The notes below the pieces were generated by a model. That model saw nothing but the letters and a program-made list of their open reading frames with translations. It was not told the DNA's origin and did no database searches. This document shows positions 7,974 to 17,535 of a stretch of 64,000 nucleotides of DNA, one piece after another. The DNA comes from Pleomorphochaeta sp963678575. Lineage in GTDB: Bacteria; Spirochaetota; Spirochaetia; Sphaerochaetales; Sphaerochaetaceae. The position numbers and the translations under genes are program-made. The stretch spans positions 1,736,001 to 1,800,000 of the forward strand of contig CAXXHV010000002.1 in NCBI GenBank assembly GCA_963678575.2, in the 5' to 3' direction. Every line of letters starts with the position of its first letter. The stretch's first letter is position 1.

Positions 7974-9140
7974 ATGAATAATTTTGTATATGATATTAAA
8001 ACAAAAGTTTATTTTGGTCAAAACCAATTACATAATCTTGGACCTGAAGTAAAAAACTACGGTAAAAAAGTTCTATTAACATATGGTGGTGGAAGCATCA
8101 AAAAATCAGGACTTTACGATAACGTAATAAAAGAATTAGAAAAAGAAGGACTTGAAGTATTTGAATTATCAAATATTGATCCAAATCCTAGAATCACATC
8201 TGTAAGAAAAGGTGTTGAAATTTGTAAAAATGAAAAAATTGAAGTATTACTAGCTGTTGGTGGTGGTTCAGTCATTGACTGTACAAAAGTAATTGCTGCA
8301 GGAACTTACTATGATGGTGATGCCTGGGATATTATGCTAAAAAAAGTTGATGTTCAAAAAGCTCTTCCACTAATTACAGTATTAACACTTTCAGCAACAG
8401 GAACTGAAATGAACGCAAATGAAGTAATAACAAATTTAGAAACGAATGATAAAATTGGACTTTCCATTCCTCCTCTTAGACCAAAAGTATCTTTCTTGGA
8501 TCCAAGTCTAACTTATAGTGTTAATAAATATCAAACAGCTTGTGGCTCAGCTGATATTCTAAATCATATTTTAGAAGTATATTTTAATATGGGCGATGAT
8601 TTATATATGCTTGATACTGTTATGGAAGGTTTAATGAAAACTGTTATTAAATATGCTCCAATAGCATATAACGAACCAAATAATTATGAAGCAAGAGCTA
8701 ATCTAATGTGGGCATCCTCTTGGGCAATCAATGGTTTTGTAGCTGGAGGTAAAACTCATGATTGGACATGTCATCCAATAGAACATGAACTTTCTGCTTA
8801 TTATGATATTACTCATGGCCTTGGTTTAGCTATTATCACTCCAAATTGGTTAAAATATACTTTAGATGAAACAACTCTTCCAAAATTCAAACAATTTGGT
8901 GTAAATGTCTTTAATATTAATGAAAATCTAGATGATATGGATATTGCAAAAATTGCAATAGAAAAAATTAAAACATTCTTATTCAAAGACTTAGAACTAG
9001 ATAGCACTTTATCTGCTATTAATATTGGAGATGAAAAATTTGAATTAATGGCTAAAAAAGCTTGCCACGGTGGTATCATTAATGGATTTAAACCACTTAA
9101 TCAACAAGATATTGTTAACATATTAAACATGTGTAAATAA
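7974..9140 (+). CDS. iron-containing alcohol dehydrogenase (YqhD/butanol dehydrogenase type)
   Basis: 388 residues, the standard length of the BDH/YqhD class that reduces aldehydes with NADPH. It shows the cofactor motif VGGGSVIDCTK near residue 97, TLSATGTEMNANEV, and the metal ligands in SADILNHILE (Asp, His), THDWTCHPIEHELSAYYD and HGLGLAI. The divergent AraC regulator suggests a YqhC/YqhD-like aldehyde-response pair. A plausible role is removal of short aldehydes, including those a class II aldolase elsewhere in this window could release; that link is speculative. A strong terminator follows the stop. Confidence 0.93.
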   Translation: MNNFVYDIKTKVYFGQNQLHNLGPEVKNYGKKVLLTYGGGSIKKSGLYDNVIKELEKEGLEVFELSNIDPNPRITSVRKGVEICKNEKIEVLLAVGGGSVIDCTKVIAAGTYYDGDAWDIMLKKVDVQKALPLITVLTLSATGTEMNANEVITNLETNDKIGLSIPPLRPKVSFLDPSLTYSVNKYQTACGSADILNHILEVYFNMGDDLYMLDTVMEGLMKTVIKYAPIAYNEPNNYEARANLMWASSWAINGFVAGGKTHDWTCHPIEHELSAYYDITHGLGLAIITPNWLKYTLDETTLPKFKQFGVNVFNINENLDDMDIAKIAIEKIKTFLFKDLELDSTLSAINIGDEKFELMAKKACHGGIINGFKPLNQQDIVNILNMCK

Positions 9141-9171
9141 GTTTATCTTAATAATTTTTTCCTTTAGTTTT

Positions 9172-9213
9172 ACTACTGTAAATAGAGTCTTTCTTTTTAC
9201 AGTAGTTTTTTTT
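9172..9213 (+). terminator. rho-independent terminator after the alcohol dehydrogenase
   Basis: An 11-bp perfect stem (ACTACTGTAAA at 9172-9182 with TTTACAGTAGT at 9196-9206) is followed by a run of eight T. It ends the dehydrogenase transcript. Confidence 0.9.
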
Positions 9214-9295
9214 ATCTAAAAACCATTATAAATCTTTTTACTAAATGAGAATTAAAATTTATACTTGAGAAAAATAAATTAATATTATATATTAC

Positions 9296-9322
9296 ATGGT
9301 AAGAGGTAAGACCTCTTACCAT
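9296..9322 (+). promoter_or_regulatory. perfect 27-bp inverted repeat in the leader of the GntR gene
   Basis: ATGGTAAGAGGT at 9296-9307 and ACCTCTTACCAT at 9311-9322 are exact reverse complements around a 3-nt loop. It ends 3 nt before the AAAGGAG ribosome site of the GntR gene. It may be an operator for GntR self-control (their sites have the form GGTnnnACC) or a leader hairpin that can occlude translation. There is no T-run, so it is not a terminator. It contains an ATG in frame with the gene, which makes the longer reading frame look open. Confidence 0.65.
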
Positions 9323-9334
9323 AAAGGAGCAAAA

Positions 9335-10117
9335 ATGACCCCTACTGCACCAAAGCTTAATCACATTGAAAATGTAACCCTTTCTAGTGAGTTAAAAAAA
9401 TCAATACTAAAATATATTGGCGAATCTTCAAAACTCGGACTATATAAGTTACCAAGTGAAATGAGTATTGCTAATAATTTAGGAGTAAGTAGAATTGCAC
9501 TAAGAGAAGTATTTAAAGAATTGAGAAATGATGGAATATTGTACTCACTTCATGGAAAAGGCACTTATATAAACAAAAACTTTACTGATTTAAAATTTAG
9601 ATTCACACCAGCTAGAGAATTTTTAAAATCTATTATTGCTTGTGGATATGAAGCTTCAGTTGAAGTAATTGATTATGAAATAGCTCTAGCTAATGAAAAA
9701 AATATAGAAGATTTAAAATTATCTAAAAAAGATAAATTATTAATAATTTATAAAGTTTTTTATGCTGATAACAAACCTGTAATCTTTTGTATTGATACAG
9801 TACCTCTTAAATATCTAAAAAATATAGAAATAGAAAAAGATGAATTAAGTATTTCAACTTTTGATTACTTAAAAAATAAAGCAAATGTTATTGTTGAAAA
9901 TGATGTAGTAGAAATGACTGCCGTTTTAGATGAAGCTATTCCTTCTCAATATAATAAATTTAGAGAAAACTTAAAATGTAAACCACTAATTCAAATGGCA
10001 TCAATTTACTACACTTTAAAACAAGAACCTGTTATGAAAGTTAAAGCTTTCTTTGATACTGAAAAGATAAAACTTAGTCAAATTAGAAAACAAAATGTTT
10101 ATGACGATTATTTATAA
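9335..10117 (+). CDS. GntR-family regulator with UTRA ligand domain
   Basis: About 260 residues from ATG 9335, preceded by AAAGGAG. The N-terminal winged helix holds YKLPSEMSIANNLGVSRIAL and ends in DGILYSLHGKGTYINK, the typical HutC-subfamily hinge. A UTRA domain of roughly residues 90-250 (FTPAREFLKS, IYKVFYADNKPVIFCIDTVPL) binds the effector. It is first in the row with the xanthine dehydrogenase and importer genes, 32 nt before the small subunit, so it probably controls purine catabolism and may sense a purine or nucleoside; the ligand is inferred from context only. The perfect inverted repeat just upstream suggests self-regulation. Confidence 0.9.
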   Translation: MTPTAPKLNHIENVTLSSELKKSILKYIGESSKLGLYKLPSEMSIANNLGVSRIALREVFKELRNDGILYSLHGKGTYINKNFTDLKFRFTPAREFLKSIIACGYEASVEVIDYEIALANEKNIEDLKLSKKDKLLIIYKVFYADNKPVIFCIDTVPLKYLKNIEIEKDELSISTFDYLKNKANVIVENDVVEMTAVLDEAIPSQYNKFRENLKCKPLIQMASIYYTLKQEPVMKVKAFFDTEKIKLSQIRKQNVYDDYL

Positions 10118-10149
10118 AAACTAAAAATTTAAATTGAGGGCATATTAGT

Positions 10150-11553
10150 ATGAAAAAAATTAATATTTCATTTTTCTTAAACGGTGAATTAATAGAAAAA
10201 ACATTAGATCCAGAGTCAAGAGTTTTAGATTTATTAAGAAACATCTTGTGGAAAACTGGAACAAAAGAGGGATGTGGAGACGGAGATTGTGGTGCATGTA
10301 CAATAACTCTAGCTTATCCAATAAACAATAAAATCATTTATAAAGCAGTAAACTCTTGCTTGATGCCAGTTGGGAAATTGCAAGGAACAAGTATTATTAC
10401 AATTGAAGGACTTGAAGAAAATAATGATTTAAATTTAATTCAACAAGCAATGGTGGATCAACATGGGCTTCAATGTGGCTTTTGCTCCCCTGGAATAAGC
10501 ATGTCTATGTTTGCACTTCTAGCTAACAAAGAAATCCCTAGCTACGAAGATCTTAAAAATGCCCTAAATGGTAATATATGTAGATGTACAGGATATGAAG
10601 GAATTAGAAAAGCAGCAAAACAAGTATTAGATTATTTAAATAGCAATCCTAATTACGATATCGTTCCTAAAAAAATTAGAGAATATGAGAGTAAATTAGT
10701 AAAATTAGATTCATCACTATCTGAAGGTGATTATTTAATTCCTTTGACAATTGAAACGCTTAAAGAAAATATTAAGAACACCCCCAAAGCTATGATTGTA
10801 TGTGGTTGTAGTGATGTTAGTGCAAGAGCACACATCAGTGGTGAAAAATTTTTAAAAGTAATTGATGTTTCACGAGTTCAAGAAATGAACCAAATACAAT
10901 TAATTAATGAAGATTTATGTATCGGAGCATCAGTCTCTTTAACTGAAATAATCAACTCTCCAATAGTACAAGCTAAAGCAAGAACCTTATCTTCTGGGTT
11001 AAAAGAATTAGCAGCAGTCCAAGTTAGGAATCTTGCAACACTTGCAGGAAACATTGCAAATGCTTCACCTATTGCAGATGGAGTTGTGCTTTTAATGGCT
11101 TATCAAGCTAAATTAAGTGTTTTAGGGACTTCAGGATACAAAGAAATCCCTATCTCAGAATTGTATACCGGTTACAAAAAAACAATTTTAGAAGAAGGCG
11201 ATATTATTGAAAAAATAATTATTTCTAAAGAGGCTTTATCAAAAGAATACCATATGGAAAAAACAGGAAAAAGAGATGCTGTCGATATTGCCTGTGTAAA
11301 TTCATGTTCTAGTTATAAAAAAGAAAACAATGTTATAAGTGATTTAAGCATTGCTTTTGGAGGAATTGCTGAAAAAGTTGTACTAGAAAAACTTGGTAAA
11401 ATTGAAAGTGAATATGATATTGAAATATGTGCAAGGAATATTTCATTAAAATATAACCCATTGAGTGATGTAAGAGGGTCTAAAGAATATAGAGTTAAAT
11501 TAATTAAAAATCATGTAATTAAACATTATGCCTTTATTACTGGGGAGCTATAG
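10150..11553 (+). CDS. xanthine dehydrogenase, fused [2Fe-2S] and FAD subunit
   Basis: 467 residues combining the two electron-transfer modules of a molybdenum hydroxylase. The first 160 residues bind two [2Fe-2S] clusters: the plant-type set is C42, C47, C50 (GCGDGDCGACT) and C70; the second set is CGFC (C109, C112) and CRC (C144, C146). Residues about 185-465 are a CO_DH-type FAD domain with AAVQVRNLATLAGNIANASPIAD as its core. Electrons from the molybdenum subunit pass through these to FAD and NAD+ or ferredoxin. The large subunit follows after 3 nt. Naming as xanthine dehydrogenase relies on the partner and on the purine-importer context. Confidence 0.9.
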   Translation: MKKINISFFLNGELIEKTLDPESRVLDLLRNILWKTGTKEGCGDGDCGACTITLAYPINNKIIYKAVNSCLMPVGKLQGTSIITIEGLEENNDLNLIQQAMVDQHGLQCGFCSPGISMSMFALLANKEIPSYEDLKNALNGNICRCTGYEGIRKAAKQVLDYLNSNPNYDIVPKKIREYESKLVKLDSSLSEGDYLIPLTIETLKENIKNTPKAMIVCGCSDVSARAHISGEKFLKVIDVSRVQEMNQIQLINEDLCIGASVSLTEIINSPIVQAKARTLSSGLKELAAVQVRNLATLAGNIANASPIADGVVLLMAYQAKLSVLGTSGYKEIPISELYTGYKKTILEEGDIIEKIIISKEALSKEYHMEKTGKRDAVDIACVNSCSSYKKENNVISDLSIAFGGIAEKVVLEKLGKIESEYDIEICARNISLKYNPLSDVRGSKEYRVKLIKNHVIKHYAFITGEL

Positions 11554-11556
11554 AAT

Positions 11557-13839
11557 ATGAATAAAAGAAAAGAAAATTTAAAAGAGTTAATAAAAGGAAC
11601 AATGCCATTTAATGGTGAAGCAGATTGTTACAAAAATTATCTTTATGCATATCCTGTGGTATCTAAAGAGCCTAAAGGCAAAATATTAAATATTGATTTT
11701 ACACCTTGCAAAAAAATTGAAGGGTATATCAGGGGCGTAACAGCCTCTGATATACCAGGCAAGAATGCTCAAGGTGCCGTAAATAGATTAGAAGAGCCCT
11801 TACTAGCTGATAATCAAATAAATTATTTAGGACAACCTGTAGCTTTAGTAATATGTGAAACTCAGGAAGCTGCTATAAAAGCAGCTAGATCTACAATAGT
11901 CGAAATTGATGTAGAAAATAATTATGTTATTGATTTAGATGTTGCTATTAAAAATAAAGCTTTTTATGAAGAACCAATGGTTGTCTCTTGTGGAGATTAT
12001 CAAAAAGCTTTTAATAATTCTCAATATAAAATTGAAGGCGTTTTCTCTTCTGGTGCACAAGAGCATGCTTATATTGAAACACAAAGGGCTTTTGCTTCTT
12101 ATGATACTTTTAGGAAAAATATAGTAATTCAATGCGGTACTCAAGCTGTAAGTGATGTTCAACAAGTAACAGCATTAGTCCTTGGAAAACAAGAAAGCGA
12201 AATTGAAGTTGATGTTTATAGAGTTGGCGGGGCTTTTGGAGGAAAAGAAAGAGGTGGAACTAGTTTCTCAGCTATGGCAGCTTTAGCCCTTTATTTAACA
12301 AATAGACCTTGTGCAATGATATTAGAAAGAAGCGATGATATCAGAATTACAGGTAAAAGACACCCCTATAAAACTTATTATAAAGTTGGTTTTGATCAAG
12401 AGGGAGTTATCAAATCTTTTTATGTTGACTTATATGCAAATGGTGGATTTTTTGAAGATTTTACAGTTGCAATAGTTGAAAGAGCAGTATTAGGAATTTG
12501 TAACAGTTATTATCTTGAAAACGCCTTTATTAGAGGAAATAGCTGTAGGACAAACTTACCTCCGAATACTGCATTCAGAGGATTTGGGGCACCTCAAGCT
12601 ACTTTAGTTATGGAAGAAATTATTTATCATATCGCATCCGTTTTAAATAAAAACTCATTAGATATTCAAAAAATAAACTTCTTAAAAGATGGACAAAGAG
12701 CACCCTATCATATGATTATGGAAGAAGTTAAGGTTCCTCAAATCGTGGATAAGTTACTTGAAGATTGTAAATACCAACAATTAATTAAAGAGAAAGAACA
12801 ATACAACAAAACACATAAATATAGTGTAAAAGGGATTGGCTTAGTTCCTATAAAATATGGAATTGGATTTACTGCAACTTTTTTAAACCAAGGAAATGCA
12901 TTAGTTAATATTTTCAGTGATGGATCAATTTCAGTTACCCATGGTGGTATAGAAATGGGACAAGGATTATTCACGAAAATAGAAATGATTGTCGCCAAAA
13001 CGTTAGGTGTTAATGTTTCTAGAGTAAAATGCGAATCCACAAATACCCATAGAATTGGATCTGTAGCATCCACTGCAGCATCTACAGGAACTGACTTAAA
13101 TGGCGAAGCTGCAAGAATTGCTTCAACTCAAATTCTAGAAAATTTAAAAAATGCAGCAAGTAATTTACTAAAAGAAAAAATAAATCTTGCACAAGCTTCT
13201 TCATATATCAAAATTGAAAATGACATGGCCTATGATATTAGAGCAAAGCAAGAATTAATAAGCTTTGAAGAATTAATTAGCTATTGTTATTTTAATAGAG
13301 TTCAATTAAATGCAGCTGCCCATTATGCTACTCCCGGCTTAGAATATAATATGAAAACTGGAAAAGGAACACCGTTTTCCTATTTTACAAACGGTGCTGC
13401 ACTTGCAACAGTTACAATTGATACATTAAGTGGGGCATACAAAGTTGATAAAGTTCATATTCGTCACGAAGGTGGAACTATCTTAGATTATGATATTGAT
13501 AGAGCTCAAGTTGTAGGAGGTTTTGTTCAAGGAATGGGTTTTGTAACTATGGAAGAACTTCCAATTGGAAATAAAGGGGAACAACTAGCAGCTTCTTTTG
13601 CAACTTATAAAGTTCCATTAATTAATGATGTTCCAGAAGATTTAACTATAGATTTAGTTTCTTGTGATGATAAGATTTGTGGCGTTTTAGGTAATAAAGG
13701 AGTTGGAGAGCCTCCTCTTTTATATGGAATAGCTGTTTTCAATGCAATAAGAGATGCTATTTCATCCTATAGAAATAAAAGAATATTTTTAAAGCATCCT
13801 GCTACTGCTGAGAATGTATTAAAAGCTCTCGAAGATTAA
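11557..13839 (+). CDS. xanthine dehydrogenase, molybdopterin-binding subunit
   Basis: 760 residues, the length of separate molybdenum subunits of xanthine dehydrogenases. Family landmarks are EHAYIETQ near 169, YRVGGAFGGKE (residues 221-231, contacting the cofactor), AFRGFGAPQATLVMEE with the substrate Arg, GGIEMGQGLFTKI, and GVGEPPLL near the end with the catalytic base E718. It would hydroxylate hypoxanthine/xanthine or a related purine in the cytoplasm. No molybdenum-cofactor synthesis or XdhC-type insertion gene is in the window, so these must lie elsewhere. It is followed by the binding protein of a BMP-type importer, supporting a purine pathway. Confidence 0.92.
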   Translation: MNKRKENLKELIKGTMPFNGEADCYKNYLYAYPVVSKEPKGKILNIDFTPCKKIEGYIRGVTASDIPGKNAQGAVNRLEEPLLADNQINYLGQPVALVICETQEAAIKAARSTIVEIDVENNYVIDLDVAIKNKAFYEEPMVVSCGDYQKAFNNSQYKIEGVFSSGAQEHAYIETQRAFASYDTFRKNIVIQCGTQAVSDVQQVTALVLGKQESEIEVDVYRVGGAFGGKERGGTSFSAMAALALYLTNRPCAMILERSDDIRITGKRHPYKTYYKVGFDQEGVIKSFYVDLYANGGFFEDFTVAIVERAVLGICNSYYLENAFIRGNSCRTNLPPNTAFRGFGAPQATLVMEEIIYHIASVLNKNSLDIQKINFLKDGQRAPYHMIMEEVKVPQIVDKLLEDCKYQQLIKEKEQYNKTHKYSVKGIGLVPIKYGIGFTATFLNQGNALVNIFSDGSISVTHGGIEMGQGLFTKIEMIVAKTLGVNVSRVKCESTNTHRIGSVASTAASTGTDLNGEAARIASTQILENLKNAASNLLKEKINLAQASSYIKIENDMAYDIRAKQELISFEELISYCYFNRVQLNAAAHYATPGLEYNMKTGKGTPFSYFTNGAALATVTIDTLSGAYKVDKVHIRHEGGTILDYDIDRAQVVGGFVQGMGFVTMEELPIGNKGEQLAASFATYKVPLINDVPEDLTIDLVSCDDKICGVLGNKGVGEPPLLYGIAVFNAIRDAISSYRNKRIFLKHPATAENVLKALED

Positions 13840-13879
13840 AGTGTTTTGTATAATCCGGAATGTCCGGAAAGGAGTTAAT

Positions 13880-14893
13880 ATGAAAAAAAAGTGTGTGTTA
13901 TTGTTAAGTGTTTTATTATTACTTCCAACATTTTTATTTGCTGGTGGTTCAAAAGAAACAACAGTAAAACAAGACGATGGAAAATTAAAAGTCGCTCTTT
14001 TATTACCTGGTAAAAAAGATGATGTTTCTTTTAACCAAGCAATGTATGAAAGTATGAAACAAGTAGAGAGTGAATACTCAAGTCAAATTGAAGTAACTTA
14101 TGTTGAAGATGTCTATGAAGTTGCAGATATTGAACCAGCCCTAATGGATTTTGCTTCACGTGGTTATGATTTAATCTTTGGTCATGGTTTTCAATACATG
14201 GAACCTATTATTAAAGTAGCAGAACTTTTCCCAGATACAATGTTTGCATTAGGTACAGGTTATAAAACAGCTCCTAATACTTGTGTTTATGACGTACATT
14301 TAGCACAAGGTGGATATCTAATGGGTTACCTTGCAGGCATGATTTCTGAAACTGGAAAAGTTGGAGTTATCGGTGGAGCTGATGCATCTGAAATTTATAG
14401 AGGTCATGAAGGATTTAAAATGGGAGCAAAAAAAGCTAATCCAAATATTGAAATCCAAGAATTCTATACAGGAGACTGGAGAGATGCAGCAAAAGCAAAA
14501 GAAGGTGCATTAGGAATGTATGATAGTGGCGTTGATGTAATTTGGCACAGTGGAGACGGAATCGGTCTTGGTGTTGTTAATGCAGCTTTAGAAGCAAATA
14601 AATATTGCTTATCAAACATTACAAGTCAATATGTATTAGCAAAAGATAATGTTGTAAGTGGTATCAACTATCAATGGGATTTAGTAATTAGACAAATTCT
14701 TGATGATGTATTATCAAATAATTTCATGAATCAAGAAAAATTCTATTGGATTAATATCGAAAATGGTGGTTTAGCAGTTGCAGATTATCATCAATTCAAA
14801 GATCAATTTGATGCAAAAGTATTTGAAAAAATGGACCAAGCTATTAATGATATAAAGAGTGGTAAAATAGTAATCCCAGATTTTGAAAAATAA
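13880..14893 (+). CDS. BMP-family nucleoside/purine-binding protein of an ABC importer
   Basis: 337 residues from ATG 13880, chosen for its GGAAAGGAG ribosome site; an in-frame ATG 39 nt upstream lacks one. The signal peptide ends LPTFLFA-GGSKET, a spirochaete-like style with no lipobox Cys at the cleavage site. The mature protein has the BMP/PnrA fold: VALLLPGKKDDVSFNQAMYE, then YDLIFGHGFQY, TMFALGTGY, GYLMGYLAGMIS, VDVIWHSGDGIGLGVVNAA. BMP proteins bind nucleosides in the periplasm and hand them to an ABC permease. It directly follows xanthine dehydrogenase, so a purine nucleoside or base is the probable ligand. Confidence 0.9.
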   Translation: MKKKCVLLLSVLLLLPTFLFAGGSKETTVKQDDGKLKVALLLPGKKDDVSFNQAMYESMKQVESEYSSQIEVTYVEDVYEVADIEPALMDFASRGYDLIFGHGFQYMEPIIKVAELFPDTMFALGTGYKTAPNTCVYDVHLAQGGYLMGYLAGMISETGKVGVIGGADASEIYRGHEGFKMGAKKANPNIEIQEFYTGDWRDAAKAKEGALGMYDSGVDVIWHSGDGIGLGVVNAALEANKYCLSNITSQYVLAKDNVVSGINYQWDLVIRQILDDVLSNNFMNQEKFYWINIENGGLAVADYHQFKDQFDAKVFEKMDQAINDIKSGKIVIPDFEK

Positions 14894-14900
14894 TTATTAA

Positions 14901-14980
14901 TATATCAGGGGAGACAAATTTCTTCCCTGATATACCATTAAAGCAATAATAAGACTTATTCAATTTTAGGATTGCTTTAA
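14901..14980 (+). other. two intra-operon hairpins after the binding-protein gene
   Basis: The first has a 10-bp perfect stem (TATATCAGGG 14901-14910 with CCCTGATATA 14925-14934), extendable to about 14 bp, and no T-run. The second pairs TTAAAGCAAT 14938-14947 with ATTGCTTTAA 14971-14980. Hairpins between binding-protein and ATPase genes commonly stabilise the upstream mRNA or reduce downstream transcription so that binding protein is made in excess. That function is inferred. Confidence 0.6.
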
Positions 14981-15005
14981 AATTTCTAGGAGAATTCAAA
15001 AAAAT

Positions 15006-16526
15006 ATGAATGCAATAGAAATGAAATCAATAACCAAACGATTTGGCTCATTGATTGCAAACAACAATATAGATTTCACCTTAAAAAAAGGTAGTATTCA
15101 TGCACTACTTGGAGAAAATGGAGCGGGTAAAACAACATTAATGAATCAACTCTTTGGACTGAGTGTTGCAGACGAAGGATCTATATTGATTGAAGGAGAA
15201 CCAATAAATTTAGAACATTCTCCTCAAGAGTCCATGAAACGAGGAATTGGAATGGTTCATCAACACTTCATGTTAATAAAAAATATGAGTGTAATTAGTA
15301 ACATTATGTTAGCAAATGAAGATGAAAATTTCCCTATATTAAATCCCAAATTAACAAAAAAGAAAATTATTTCATTATCTGATAAATATCATTTAAATGT
15401 TGAACCTAGTGCTATAATTGAAAATCTATCTGTTGGACAACAGCAAAGAGTAGAAATATTAGCAGCACTATATAAAGAAACAAACACATTAATTCTTGAT
15501 GAACCTACAGCTGTTCTAACACCAGAAGAAGTCGAGGATTTATTTATTATTCTAAGAGAATTAAAGGCTAGTGGAAAATCAATTGTAATTATTACTCATC
15601 ATTTAAATGAAATAATGGATATAGCAGATGAAGTTACAGTTTTAAGAAATGGTAATTTAATCGGAACCTATTTGATTAATGAACAAACTTCAACACGAGA
15701 ATTATCTAGATTAATGGTAGGAAGAGATGTTTTATTTGATTTCAAAAAGCAAAATGAACCAAAAGTAGAAAAAGTACTTGAAGTTAAAAATCTTTCCTAT
15801 AGTTCAAACAACGTAAAACAAGTTAACGATATTAGCTTTTTTATAAAAAAAGGTGAAATTTTTGCAATAGCAGGAGTAGATGGAAACGGACAAAAAGAAT
15901 TATGTGATACTATCGTAGGTTTAAATAAAATGGATAGTGGAAAAATATATCTTAAAAACTATGATATAAGTAATACAAATATTAAATATCGAATAAAAAA
16001 TGGGATTTCATACATTCCTCAAGATAGACAAAAAAGTGGACTCGTAATGAATTGGTCAATCAGTGATAATTTAATTTTAAAAACTTATGAAAGAAAACCT
16101 ATAGCAAATAGAATCTTTGTTTCAAATATAAAAGCACAAGAACAAGCTTCTAGAATGATTGATAAATATAATATTAAAAGTCAAAACAGTAGTGACAAAG
16201 CAAATCAATTATCTGGAGGGAATCAACAAAAAGTTATTTTAGCAAGAGAAATGGATAGAGGCCCAGCTTTATTAATTGCATCACACCCTACAAGAGGTTT
16301 AGATGTTGGGGCTATGGAATATGTTAGAAATCAAATGCTCGAATTAAGAAATGATGGGGGCTCAGTTCTATTAGTTTCAGCTGACTTAGAAGAAATATTT
16401 CAAATAGCTGATAGAATTGCAGTTATTTTCAAAGGACAATTTATGGGTATATTAAACCCTGATTGTGGTATTGCAAAACTTGGTAGACTAATGGCCGGTC
16501 TTAAAGAAGGAGAAAGAAGTGAATAA
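15006..16526 (+). CDS. nucleoside-type ABC importer, duplicated ATP-binding protein
   Basis: 506 residues with two ABC ATPase domains in tandem, as in YufO/RbsA-like proteins. Domain 1 has Walker A GENGAGKTT (residues 36-44), signature LSVGQQQRVEIL and Walker B LILDEPTAVLTP. Domain 2 has a degenerate Walker A (GVDGNGQKE, lacking the GKS/T) but a good signature LSGGNQQKVILAREM, the usual asymmetry in this family. It powers the two permeases that follow (8-bp overlap with the first). An AGGAG site lies upstream of ATG 15006. Confidence 0.93.
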   Translation: MNAIEMKSITKRFGSLIANNNIDFTLKKGSIHALLGENGAGKTTLMNQLFGLSVADEGSILIEGEPINLEHSPQESMKRGIGMVHQHFMLIKNMSVISNIMLANEDENFPILNPKLTKKKIISLSDKYHLNVEPSAIIENLSVGQQQRVEILAALYKETNTLILDEPTAVLTPEEVEDLFIILRELKASGKSIVIITHHLNEIMDIADEVTVLRNGNLIGTYLINEQTSTRELSRLMVGRDVLFDFKKQNEPKVEKVLEVKNLSYSSNNVKQVNDISFFIKKGEIFAIAGVDGNGQKELCDTIVGLNKMDSGKIYLKNYDISNTNIKYRIKNGISYIPQDRQKSGLVMNWSISDNLILKTYERKPIANRIFVSNIKAQEQASRMIDKYNIKSQNSSDKANQLSGGNQQKVILAREMDRGPALLIASHPTRGLDVGAMEYVRNQMLELRNDGGSVLLVSADLEEIFQIADRIAVIFKGQFMGILNPDCGIAKLGRLMAGLKEGERSE

Positions 16527-17535
16527 ACTCAAAAGCTTTTTACCAGCTTTTTTATCAATTATATTAGCTTTTTGTGTAGGAGCTTTAATCCTTTTGCTAA
16601 GTAATTTTAATCCAATTGAATCATATAAATCTCTTTTTAATGGAGCTTTTGGATCTGCTTATGGTATTTCAGAAACTCTTGTAAAAATGATACCAATCTT
16701 AACAATTGCACTTGGAACTTCTGTTGCCTTTAAAGCTCAATTATGGAATATTGGAGGGAACGGACAATATACTCTTGGTTGTATTTCAACAGTTGTTGTT
16801 TGTGTATATTTCCCTGGACCAATTTGGCTAAAATTATTATTAGCACTAATTTTTGCAATTATTGTTGGATTAATTTTCGGTGGATTATTAGGCCTTGCAA
16901 AAGCTAAATTAAATGCAAATGAAGTAATAACAACTCTTATGTTTGATTACATAATAGCTTTCTTCCTAAGTTATTTAGTTTATGGTCCATTAATGGATCC
17001 TGATGGTCACAATTTCCCTCAATCAAAACTAATTGATAAAAGTATACTTTTTACAAAACTAATTAAAGGAACAAGAATTCATACTGGATTATTTCTTGCC
17101 TTATTATTGGTTGTACTTTTATTTTTCTTTTGGAAAACAAAAGAAGGTTTTAGGATTAAAATGATTGGAGCAAACCCAAATGTTGCAAAATTAAGTGGTA
17201 TTTCAGTAAATTTTCAAATTATGTTAACAATGGGAATATCCTGTGCCTTTGCAGCTGTTGCTGGATATATTGATGTTTTAGGAATCCATGGAAGACTGCA
17301 AGATAATATAGCAGGAACTTTAGGTTCTGTTGCAATAGTTGTTGCTTTATTAGGAAATTTAAATCCAATAGGGATTGTTTTTTCTGCTTTCTTCTTTTCA
17401 GCATTAACAGTAGGTGGTCAATGCATGCAAAGATATATGGGAGTCCCCTATTCTTTAGTTACAATTATTCAAGCTCTAGTAATTGTTTTTGTTGTAGCCT
17501 CAAATATTATTGTAGAAAATAGGAGTAACAAATAA
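16519..17535 (+). CDS. nucleoside-type ABC importer permease (YufP-like)
   Basis: 338 residues, about eight or nine membrane helices, BPD_transp_2 family. The motifs FNPIESYKSLFNGAFGSAYG, GQYTLGCI and KLNANEVITTLMFDYI match the first permease of BMP-type nucleoside importers, in which the NEVI(T/V)TxMxNYI loop contacts the ATPase. It overlaps the ATPase stop by 8 bp and the second permease by 1 bp, so production of the subunits is tightly coupled. Its counterpart in the second importer of this window is the permease at 27670-28815. Confidence 0.92.
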   Translation: MNKLKSFLPAFLSIILAFCVGALILLLSNFNPIESYKSLFNGAFGSAYGISETLVKMIPILTIALGTSVAFKAQLWNIGGNGQYTLGCISTVVVCVYFPGPIWLKLLLALIFAIIVGLIFGGLLGLAKAKLNANEVITTLMFDYIIAFFLSYLVYGPLMDPDGHNFPQSKLIDKSILFTKLIKGTRIHTGLFLALLLVVLLFFFWKTKEGFRIKMIGANPNVAKLSGISVNFQIMLTMGISCAFAAVAGYIDVLGIHGRLQDNIAGTLGSVAIVVALLGNLNPIGIVFSAFFFSALTVGGQCMQRYMGVPYSLVTIIQALVIVFVVASNIIVENRSNK

